From Cognatilysobacter xinjiangensis (GTDB lineage Bacteria; Pseudomonadota; Gammaproteobacteria; Xanthomonadales; Xanthomonadaceae), in the NCBI RefSeq assembly GCF_014651995.1, contig NZ_BMXY01000001.1, forward strand, positions 1,302,001-1,366,000: a stretch of DNA of 64,000 bases. Direction: 5' to 3'. The position numbers and the translations under genes were made by a program. Each line of letters starts with the position of its first letter. Position 1 is the first letter of the stretch. Below the pieces are notes generated by a model. That model did not search any database and was not told the DNA's origin. It was given only the letters and a program-made list of their open reading frames with translations. Positions 38,673 to 45,947 of this stretch are shown in pieces.

Positions 38673-40487
38673 ATGAAGCGGTTTTCGCGCGGCCCCACGC
38701 TCGCGGCCGCGCTCATCTCCGTATCCGCCGCGCCCGCGAGCGCGGTGGAGCTCGACGTGCGCACCGACGGGCTCGATGCCGGCGAACGCGTCGCGAGTGC
38801 GCAGATCCTCGACGACGTGCAGCGACTGCTTCCGCTGGGCTGGTCGGCCGGCATCGACGGACCGCTGCGCATCGAGTGGCACGACGGCCTCCCGGCGCAC
38901 GTCGAGGGTCGCTACCGCAATGGCCTCGTCCGCCTGCGTCGCTCCTTGCTGCGTGACTGGCAGGCGCGCGATGCGTCGCGCCCGGATGACGCTGCCACGC
39001 GCGCCGCACGCGCCGCGGTGCTGCACGAACTCGCTCATGCCTGGGACCGATCGCACAAGGGCGGCCTGTCGCGTGACGCACGCCTGCTCGACCTCGCGGG
39101 CTGGCCGGCGACGGCGATCCGCAGGGGCCGTGTCGGCGCGAACGATTTCCGCGACCGCACGCCCGACGCCTACGAGCTCGCCACCCCGCGCGAGTTCGTC
39201 GCGGTGAACCTCGAGCATTTCCTGCTCGATCCCGAGTACGCGTGCCGCCGCCCCGCGCTGCACCGCTATTTCGTCGCGCGCACGCAGGCGGCGATGCCGA
39301 GGCCCAACTGCGCGCCGCCCGCATTCGTGCAGCCGTCGATGGAAGGCGCGGCCGATCCGTCGCCGCTGCTGGAGATCGACCCCGCACGCATCGCCGGCGT
39401 CGACTACCTGCTCGCCGAGCCGGATGCGCATCCGATGAGCCGCTGGGGCCATTCGATGCTGCGTCTGGTCGTCTGCGCGCCGGGCCGTCCGCGGGGGCCG
39501 GACTGCAGGCTCGACATCGCGTCGCACGTAGTGCTCTCGTTCCGCGCGTTCGTCGACGACCTGCAGATCTCCGGCTGGCGCGGCCTCACCGGCGCGTATC
39601 CCTCGCGCCTGTTCGTGCTGCCGATGCCGCAGGTGATCGAGGAATACACCAAGGTCGAGCTGCGCGGCCTGCGCTCGGTGCCGCTGCGACTGTCCGACGA
39701 CGAGATCGCGCTGCTCCTCGAACAGGCCGCGCAGGTGCACTGGAGCTACGACGGGCGCTACCGCTTCGTGAACCGCAATTGCGCGGTGGAAACCTGGCGG
39801 CTGCTGCACGCGGGCGTGCCGCGCCTCGCCTCGGCATCGCTCACCGGACTCACGCCGACCGGCCTGCTGCGCCGCCTGCAGTCCGCGGGCGTGGCCGACG
39901 CCTCGATGCAGTCCGATCCCGACGCGGCGCTGCGGCTCGGCTACCGCTTCGACTCGCAGGGCGCGCATTACGCGGAACTGCTGGACGTCGTGCGCGCGTC
40001 GCTGCCGATCGGCCCCCGCAGCGTGGAGGCATGGCTGGACGATCCGCCGGCGTCGCGCGCGCGCTGGATCGAACAGGCCGACCTGCGCGCAGCCGCCGCA
40101 TTGCTGGTGCTGGAGAACGCGGCGCTGCGTCGTGCCGAGGCGCGCGCGGCCGACGTGCTCAAGCGTCGCCTGCTCCAGGACGACGCGCAGGCCGTCGCTC
40201 TGCGGGGCGATCTGCGCGGCTCGCTCGCGCTCGCCGATCGCCTCACCCGCCCCGCGGCGCTGCTGGCCGATGGCGGCTACGGCCAGCCAATGCCCGGCGA
40301 GCGCTCGGTTCTGCGTGCGCGGCTGGAAACGGATGCGGCCGAATGGTCGTCGCGCAGCGCAGAATTGCGCAATGCGGGCGAAGCGCTGCTATCCGTCGGG
40401 CGCCGAGACGCGCTGGCCGCGAGCCGCGACAACATCGCCCGCCTGTCGGCGCGCCTGCGGGAACTGGCGGTCACGACACGCGACTGA
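38673..40487 (+). CDS. exported DUF4105 (Lnb-N-like) protein with HExxH motif
   Basis: The 604-residue protein has a signal (residues 1-25). The first part (about 60-230) has a zinc-protease-like H118-E-L-A-H122 in VLHELAHAWDRS and a downstream region with ELATPREFVAVNLEHF that may supply a glutamate ligand, as in the DUF7844 group. The second part (about 240-400) has the DUF4105/Lnb-N features: a His at 260 in RWGHSMLRL and Cys370 in VNRNCAVET, the pair that in Lnb lipoprotein transacylases is catalytic. The C-terminal 200 residues are helical. Two potential catalytic sites in one chain are unusual; activity is unproven. Confidence 0.85.
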   Translation: MKRFSRGPTLAAALISVSAAPASAVELDVRTDGLDAGERVASAQILDDVQRLLPLGWSAGIDGPLRIEWHDGLPAHVEGRYRNGLVRLRRSLLRDWQARDASRPDDAATRAARAAVLHELAHAWDRSHKGGLSRDARLLDLAGWPATAIRRGRVGANDFRDRTPDAYELATPREFVAVNLEHFLLDPEYACRRPALHRYFVARTQAAMPRPNCAPPAFVQPSMEGAADPSPLLEIDPARIAGVDYLLAEPDAHPMSRWGHSMLRLVVCAPGRPRGPDCRLDIASHVVLSFRAFVDDLQISGWRGLTGAYPSRLFVLPMPQVIEEYTKVELRGLRSVPLRLSDDEIALLLEQAAQVHWSYDGRYRFVNRNCAVETWRLLHAGVPRLASASLTGLTPTGLLRRLQSAGVADASMQSDPDAALRLGYRFDSQGAHYAELLDVVRASLPIGPRSVEAWLDDPPASRARWIEQADLRAAAALLVLENAALRRAEARAADVLKRRLLQDDAQAVALRGDLRGSLALADRLTRPAALLADGGYGQPMPGERSVLRARLETDAAEWSSRSAELRNAGEALLSVGRRDALAASRDNIARLSARLRELAVTTRD

Positions 40488-40505
40488 AAGCGAAGGCGAC
40501 CGCCG

Positions 40506-41231
40506 TCAATCGATGTCCTCGTCCTCCTCGTCCAGCCACGCCTCGTCCGAAGGCTCGGCCGGCATGTCGCCTGCCGCGTCGGCGGGCTCGAGCAGCGTGT
40601 AGTCGTCGACCTCCGCGCTGCGGACCCGGCGCGACACCTCGTATGCCTCCAGCGCCGGCTGCCGCAGGCGCGCGAGGAAGCGCGTCGGCCAGCGCGGGCC
40701 GGCGAGCCAGGCCTCGGCCTCGACGGCGGGCAGGAAGACCGGGCCGTCGGGCACGAGCGGCGCCGGGATGGCGTCGTTGGGCATCGTCAGCACGGTGAAG
40801 GTCAGCAGATCCGGCTCGTCGGCGGGCCAGCGGTCCCATAGCCCCGCGGCGAACAGCGCACGTCCGTCGCGCGCCTGGATGAAGTACGGCCGCGCCGGTT
40901 TCTGCGTGCGATCCCATTTGTAGTAGCCGGTCATCGGCACCACGCAGCGGCGCTTTTCCCAGGCGCTGCGGTAGATGCGGCTGGTGGGCGCGCGCTCCAG
41001 CCGCGCGGTGACCGTCGTGTACTTCGTGTCCGGCGTCTTCGACCAGCTCGGCACCAGGCCCCAGACGGCGTCCTCCACCGCCGCGCCGTCGCCACGGTCG
41101 AGCACGATCGACGCGGGCTTGCGCACCGCGACGTTGTAGCGCTCCGGCGCCGCGGCGAGCGCGGCCGCCACGCCGCCGGGAAGTCCCGGTGGCAGGGCGT
41201 CGAGCAGGAAGGCCTGGGCGAATCGGCGCAT
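40506..41231 (-). CDS. SRAP-fold paralogue lacking catalytic residues
   Basis: The 241-residue protein keeps the SRAP fold blocks (VWGLVPSWSKTPDTKYTTVT, SRIYRSAWEKRRCVVPMTGYY, PYFIQARDGRALFAAGLWDRW) but has lost the abasic-site chemistry. It begins MRRFAQ instead of MCGR, so Cys2 is missing. The canonical Asn is Thr75 (TARLER for NARLDG), the Glu of GYYEW is Lys105 and the His position is Val160. It may bind DNA without cross-linking or may be drifting. The start ATG at 41229-41231 matches the family beginning. The last 40 residues are acidic and unique. Divergent from a GGDEF gene. Confidence 0.85.
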   Translation of the reverse strand: MRRFAQAFLLDALPPGLPGGVAAALAAAPERYNVAVRKPASIVLDRGDGAAVEDAVWGLVPSWSKTPDTKYTTVTARLERAPTSRIYRSAWEKRRCVVPMTGYYKWDRTQKPARPYFIQARDGRALFAAGLWDRWPADEPDLLTFTVLTMPNDAIPAPLVPDGPVFLPAVEAEAWLAGPRWPTRFLARLRQPALEAYEVSRRVRSAEVDDYTLLEPADAAGDMPAEPSDEAWLDEEDEDID

Positions 41232-41364
41232 GGCTCTCGGCAAGAGGAAAGCGTCCAGATGCCACGGCCGGCGTGGTCGGCACGTGCGCGCAATGACTTC
41301 AGGACGCGCGGAAGCAGCCGTTAATGGCGTCGAGCCGGCATCCCCTGCCGCACCGTGAGCGCCC

Positions 41365-43188
41365 GTGCGTAATCGTCGCCGCCTCGTCCTCCTCGCCCTG
41401 CTGCTGCCCGCGCTGCTCGTGCAGGCGGCGGATGCTCCGCGCACGGCGCGGACCCGCATCAGCGAGATCGATCCGCAGACCCTGCCGATCGAGCCGATCG
41501 CGCGCGTGGTCGCCGACCGCGATGGCGACACCGTGCCCGACCGCAAGGGCGAGATGGTGCGGGTGCGCGGCGTGGTGACCATTCCGTCCGACGTACTGCG
41601 CGTGGAGAGCCTTCAGGCCGCCATCCAGGACGAAACCGGCGGCATGGGCGTCTTCAACATGCGCGAGTCGACCCCGCTGGCCGCGGGCGACGTGATCGAG
41701 GCCTGGGGCCGCGTCAGCCAGTTCAAGGGCGCGATCCAGCTGGAGAACGCCCGCGTGCGCCGCGTCGGCCGTGCCGCGCTCCCCGAGGCGCTGGCGCTGA
41801 GCGCCGAGGAAGCCGACGGCTGGAAGCACGTCGGCCGCCGCGTGCGCGTGGAGGGCCTCGCCGGCGCGGTGACGCTCGACAGCTACAGCATGCTGCGCAT
41901 CACCGGCGACGACGGCATCCCGCTGCAGCTGTTCGTCCCGGCGCCGATCGCCGACGGCTTCGACTGGAAGCGGTTCCCGCGCGGCACGCGCGTCGCCGCC
42001 ACCGGCGTGCTGTCCATCTACAAGCCGACCTGGCCGTTCGACGGTGGCTTCCAGGTGGTGCTGGCCGACGCGGGCGATCTGCAGATCCTGCAACCCCCGC
42101 CGCCCGAGTGGCAGCGCTGGTTCCTGCCCGCGGTAGGCGCGGGACTGGGCATCGTCGCCCTCGCCGGCCTGATGATCCTGCTGCTGCAGCGCCGCCAGCG
42201 CGCGCGCGATCGCGAGCTCTCCACGCTGTCGGCGCTGTCGCGTGCGTTCGCCGACCCGGACATGGGCGAGGAACGCCTGGCGCACAACGCCTGCGAGATC
42301 CTCGTCGCCTACGACATCGTGGAGGCCGCGAGCGTGCACGTTTTCGACGACGCCGGCCGCCTGCACCGCGTCGCCGCGACGGTCAGCGACGGCCGCCTCA
42401 ATGATTCAACGCCGCCCGCCGAGGGCGACGACGGCACCGGCGGCCTGGTCGCGCGCCTGCGCGAGCATGGCGTGCACGTACTCGCGTTGTCACCGCTTCC
42501 CGGTACGGCGACGCCCATAGGCATGCTCGCCGCGCTGTCCGCGAGGCCGCGGCCCCCGTCGCAGCGCCAGGAGCGCACGCTGCTGTCGGCAGCGAAACTT
42601 CTTGGAATGGCGATCGAGAACCGCCGCATCCGCGAGGCCGCACGACGCGAGGCCGAGGCGCTGCACGAGCTGGTCATCACCGACGAGCTCACGCGCCTCT
42701 ACAACCGGCGCTTCCTCGACGAATACCTGCGCGTGCAGCTGCCGCTGGCCGAGCGCCGCGGTGGTGGGCTGGCGTTCGTCGCCATCGACGTCGACCACTT
42801 CAAGCGCATCAACGACACCTGGGGCCACGAGGCGGGCGATCGCGTGATCGCGGGCGTCGCCGGCCAGCTGCGCCAGGCCAGCCGCGGCAGCGACCTGCCC
42901 GTTCGGCTGGGCGGCGAGGAATTCCTCGTGGTCATCGCCGAGCACGAGATCGACGGCGCGCTCGCCTTCGCCGAGCGCCTGCGCGTCGCGATTTCCAGCC
43001 AGGCCTTCGAGGTGGCGCCGGGCGAGTCGCTGCACGTCACCGTGTCGGTGGGCGTCGCGCTGTTCGGGGTGCACGGCACGGACGCGGCGATGCTGATGCG
43101 CGCCAGCGACGAGGCCATGTACGCCTCCAAGCGCGCCGGCCGGGATCGCGTCACGCTGTCGACCACGCTCCCGGCGATCAGCGGCTGA
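41365..43188 (+). CDS. membrane diguanylate cyclase with periplasmic OB-like sensor and GAF
   Basis: The 607-residue protein starts at GTG 41365 and has a signal (ending VQAAD). Periplasmic residues 35-245 contain two segments of beta strands (GEMVRVRGVVTIPSDVLRVE, VGRRVRVEGLAGAVTLDSYS) that resemble OB-folds seen in nucleic-acid and sugar binding proteins. A membrane helix lies near 253-274 (FLPAVGAGLGIVALAGLMIL), then GAF and a GGDEF domain with GGEEF at 516-520 and the RxxD I-site RGSD at 507-510. Both are intact, so c-di-GMP synthesis with feedback is expected. The ligand is unknown. Confidence 0.88.
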   Translation: MRNRRRLVLLALLLPALLVQAADAPRTARTRISEIDPQTLPIEPIARVVADRDGDTVPDRKGEMVRVRGVVTIPSDVLRVESLQAAIQDETGGMGVFNMRESTPLAAGDVIEAWGRVSQFKGAIQLENARVRRVGRAALPEALALSAEEADGWKHVGRRVRVEGLAGAVTLDSYSMLRITGDDGIPLQLFVPAPIADGFDWKRFPRGTRVAATGVLSIYKPTWPFDGGFQVVLADAGDLQILQPPPPEWQRWFLPAVGAGLGIVALAGLMILLLQRRQRARDRELSTLSALSRAFADPDMGEERLAHNACEILVAYDIVEAASVHVFDDAGRLHRVAATVSDGRLNDSTPPAEGDDGTGGLVARLREHGVHVLALSPLPGTATPIGMLAALSARPRPPSQRQERTLLSAAKLLGMAIENRRIREAARREAEALHELVITDELTRLYNRRFLDEYLRVQLPLAERRGGGLAFVAIDVDHFKRINDTWGHEAGDRVIAGVAGQLRQASRGSDLPVRLGGEEFLVVIAEHEIDGALAFAERLRVAISSQAFEVAPGESLHVTVSVGVALFGVHGTDAAMLMRASDEAMYASKRAGRDRVTLSTTLPAISG

Positions 43189-43264
43189 GGCCATCGCCGA
43201 CGGCGCAGGCGGCCACCGACCGCCGCAGCCCTATCCGCGCGCGGACCGGGTTCTACGAAACGGC

Positions 43265-43663
43265 TCAGCGCGCCGCTTCGGCCGCGCGCCGCTGCATTTC
43301 CTCGCGCTGCGCCGCCGTGAGCGGCGGCCCATTGCCCCCGCAGCGGTCGACGTAGGTCCGGCTGTAGGCGTCGACGAGTTCGAAGCAGCCGATGCGCACG
43401 GGCCCCGCCGGGGCGGCAGACGCAGCGCCCGGCGCGGGTTGGACGGCGGTATCGCCCGCCGTCCATTTCGTCTTCTCGACGACGCCGCGCATCAGCAGCG
43501 CGAACAGCGCGAGCCCGACGATCGCGATCGCCCACCAGATCCACGCCGCTGCGCCGCGACGCGGCCCGTAGCGGCGCCGCTCGCGCTCGTCGCGGCGACG
43601 CGCGTCGTCGCGCAACGCGCCGCCGTAGGCCCGCGCGGGATCCTCCGGGCCGTGCGTCGTCAC
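43265..43663 (-). CDS. small single-pass membrane protein
   Basis: From GTG 43661-43663, 7 bp after the histidine kinase stop on the same strand, the protein has 132 residues. An Arg-rich cytosolic part (DDARRRDERERRRYGPRRGA) precedes one membrane segment (AWIWWAIAIVGLALFALLM). The periplasmic end contains CFELVDAYSRTYVDRC, with two Cys that may pair. A longer start at 43792 would overlap the kinase. No family is recognised; by position it may work with the kinase. Confidence 0.55.
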   Translation of the reverse strand: MTTHGPEDPARAYGGALRDDARRRDERERRRYGPRRGAAAWIWWAIAIVGLALFALLMRGVVEKTKWTAGDTAVQPAPGAASAAPAGPVRIGCFELVDAYSRTYVDRCGGNGPPLTAAQREEMQRRAAEAAR

Positions 43664-43670
43664 AGCGGAC

Positions 43671-45248
43671 TCAGCCCGGGGCGGGCGGCGCGGCAAGCAA
43701 CTGCGAGAGGCGCTTCTGCAGGTCCTCGACGCGGTAAGGCTTGGCGATGAAATCGCAACCCTCGGGAATCGTCGGCAGTTGCCCGCGCGCATAGCCCGAG
43801 GCGAGCAGCACGCGGATGTCGGGGCGGATGCGCCGCGCCTCGCGATAGAGGTCGACGCCGCTCATGCCCTTGGGCATCACCACGTCGGTGAACAGCACCT
43901 CGATCTCGGGATCGCGCGCCAGCACCTCGAGCGCCGCGGCCCCCTCGTTGGCGGTCAGCACCGCGTACCCGAGGTAGCGTAGCGACTCGACCGCCATCAT
44001 CTGCACGTCCGGGTCGTCCTCCACCAGCAGTACCTTCACGGGTGCCCCGCCGTCGCCATCGTCGAGCGACTCGCCGTCGCCGCGGACAGGCAGGTAGAAG
44101 CTGATCGTCGTGCCTTGACCGAGCACGCTATCGATCGTGACGTCGCCACCGGACTGCACCGCGAAGCCGTAGACCTGGCTGAGGCCGAGACCGCTGCCCT
44201 TGCCCACTTCCTTGGTGGTGAAGAACGGCTCCATCGCGTGCTCGATCACTTCGGGCGCCATGCCCTCGCCGGTGTCCTCGACGGTCACCAGCACGTAGCG
44301 CCCTGGCCCGCGACGGCCCTCCTTGTCGCGCTGCACGTGCTCGCGCGTACGGATGGTGATGCGGCCACCCTCCGGCATCGCGTCGCGCGCATTGACCACG
44401 AGATTGAGCAGCGCGGCCTCGAACTCCGGCGCGTCGACGTGCACCTCGCCGAGGCCACGCCCCAGCGACAACTCGATCGCCACGTTCTCGCCTACGCCGC
44501 GGCGCAGCACCGACTCCGCGCCGTAGATCAGCGCGTTCGGGTCGTGCACTTCCGGCCTCAGCGTCTGCCGGCGGGAATACGCGAGCAACTGCCGCGTGAG
44601 CAGCGAGCCGCGCTCGGCCGCGCGCTGCGCGCCCGCCACCAGCCTGCGCACGCGCTGCGGGTCGCTGCTGTCGACCGCGATGAGATCGAGGCTGTTGGTG
44701 ATGACCGTCAGCAGGTTGTTGAAGTCGTGCGCGACACCGTAGGTGAGCTGGCCGATCGCCTCCATGCGATGCGCCTGAAGCATGGCCTGCTGCGCAACTT
44801 CCAGGGCGCGCTGCTGCTCGCGGCGTTCCGTGATGTCGCGGGTGACCTTGGCGAAACCGATGTGGCGTCCGTCGTCGTCATACACCGGGTCGATGATGAC
44901 GTTGGCCCAGAAGCGCGTGCCGTCCTTGCGCAGCCGCCAGCCTTCCTTCTCGTAGCGCCCCTGCGTGCGCGCCGTTTCCAGCGCCATCGCGGGTTCGCCG
45001 CGGCCACGGTCCTCATCGGTGTAGAACCGCGAGAAGTGCTCGCCGACGATCTCATCCGCGGCATAGCCCTTGATGCGCTGGCCGCCGGCGTTCCAGCTGG
45101 CGATCCTGCCCGTGGTATCGAGCATGTAGATCGCGTAGTCGGTGACGCCCTGGACGAGCAGACGGAACTGACGCTCGCTCTCGCCCAGACCGATCCCGTT
45201 CGGCCCGGCGGAAACCGCCGCACCCGGATCAGTGAAACCCTGCTGCAT
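43671..45248 (-). CDS. PAS hybrid histidine kinase
   Basis: The 525-residue protein has no membrane segment. A PAS domain (residues 25-145: GVTDYAIYMLDTTGRIASWN) precedes the phospho-acceptor region with His174 in YGVAHDFNNLLTVI, an HATPase with NARDAMPEGG, DTGEGM and GSGLGLSQVYG, and a C-terminal receiver with Asp455 in FTDVVMP and Lys in IAKPY. It is therefore a cytosolic hybrid sensor. The start ATG at 45246-45248 follows AGGGG; the extra upstream frame is not domain-like. The lone receiver gene at 45447 is upstream on the same strand. Confidence 0.92.
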   Translation of the reverse strand: MQQGFTDPGAAVSAGPNGIGLGESERQFRLLVQGVTDYAIYMLDTTGRIASWNAGGQRIKGYAADEIVGEHFSRFYTDEDRGRGEPAMALETARTQGRYEKEGWRLRKDGTRFWANVIIDPVYDDDGRHIGFAKVTRDITERREQQRALEVAQQAMLQAHRMEAIGQLTYGVAHDFNNLLTVITNSLDLIAVDSSDPQRVRRLVAGAQRAAERGSLLTRQLLAYSRRQTLRPEVHDPNALIYGAESVLRRGVGENVAIELSLGRGLGEVHVDAPEFEAALLNLVVNARDAMPEGGRITIRTREHVQRDKEGRRGPGRYVLVTVEDTGEGMAPEVIEHAMEPFFTTKEVGKGSGLGLSQVYGFAVQSGGDVTIDSVLGQGTTISFYLPVRGDGESLDDGDGGAPVKVLLVEDDPDVQMMAVESLRYLGYAVLTANEGAAALEVLARDPEIEVLFTDVVMPKGMSGVDLYREARRIRPDIRVLLASGYARGQLPTIPEGCDFIAKPYRVEDLQKRLSQLLAAPPAPG

Positions 45249-45446
45249 GACCACCCCTGTTACCGCTTTCCTGCAAATTAGTGATGACGGCGTGAAGACA
45301 GCGCGACGGCCGCTTGGCCGCGCCGCGCCGACGGCGCATCCGCGGCGCAACGTGGATTCTGGTTGGCGCGCCCGTCATCGGCGCTGAACCCCGGTACGCC
45401 CGCGTCGAACGAGCCCACGTACGGTTCATGTCGCGCCGGCCTTCGG

Positions 45447-45818
45447 CTACATCGGGCGGTGCAGCCGCTCGCGCGCGGCGCCGACCACGTCGCGCAGTTG
45501 CTCCGGCTTCTTCATGACGGTGCAACCGTAGCGCTCGGTCAGCCGGGTGATGGAATGCAGGTCGCCCAGCGAGGTGAACACGATCACCGGCGGCCGCTCG
45601 TCCAGCTGCTCGACCGCCTCGAGCACCTGCCAGCCGTCCACGTCCGGCATCATCAGGTCGCAGACGATCAGCTTCGGCTGCAGGCCGCCCTGCAGCAGTT
45701 GCAGCGCGCCGGCGCCGGTGTCGGCCTGGAACACGGTGTGGCCTTCCATTTCCAGCAGGTCCGCGAGCATTTCGCGCACGCGTGAGTTGTCGTCCACGAC
45801 GAGGATTCGGGTTTCCAT
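45447..45818 (-). CDS. single-domain response regulator
   Basis: The 123-residue receiver has Asp9/Asp10, phospho-acceptor Asp54 in VCDLMMPDV, the Thr82/Ser83 switch in FTSLGDLH and Lys103 in MKKPE. It has no output domain. It is upstream of the hybrid kinase on the same strand with 198 bp between, a gap that shows nothing convincing beyond GC-rich sequence. It may be the phosphorelay partner of that kinase. Confidence 0.9.
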   Translation of the reverse strand: METRILVVDDNSRVREMLADLLEMEGHTVFQADTGAGALQLLQGGLQPKLIVCDLMMPDVDGWQVLEAVEQLDERPPVIVFTSLGDLHSITRLTERYGCTVMKKPEQLRDVVGAARERLHRPM

Positions 45819-45878
45819 CAGGAAGCTACGGCCGGTTGGGTTGCGCTAGTGGTAACCCGCCGCGGATTCAAGACGCGT

Positions 45879-45900
45879 GAGGCCGGGTCGCCCCGGCCTC
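45879..45900 (-). terminator. intrinsic terminator of the M13 peptidase gene
   Basis: A perfect 9-bp stem (GAGGCCGGG and CCCGGCCTC) with a 4-nt loop lies 48 bp after the M13 stop on the minus strand. A second imperfect inverted repeat at about 45908-45930 lies closer to the gene. The U-run is poor. Confidence 0.5.
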
Positions 45901-45947
45901 GCATGACGGCCCGGCGCCAGTGCGCCGGCCCGCATGTACCGCCTGGA

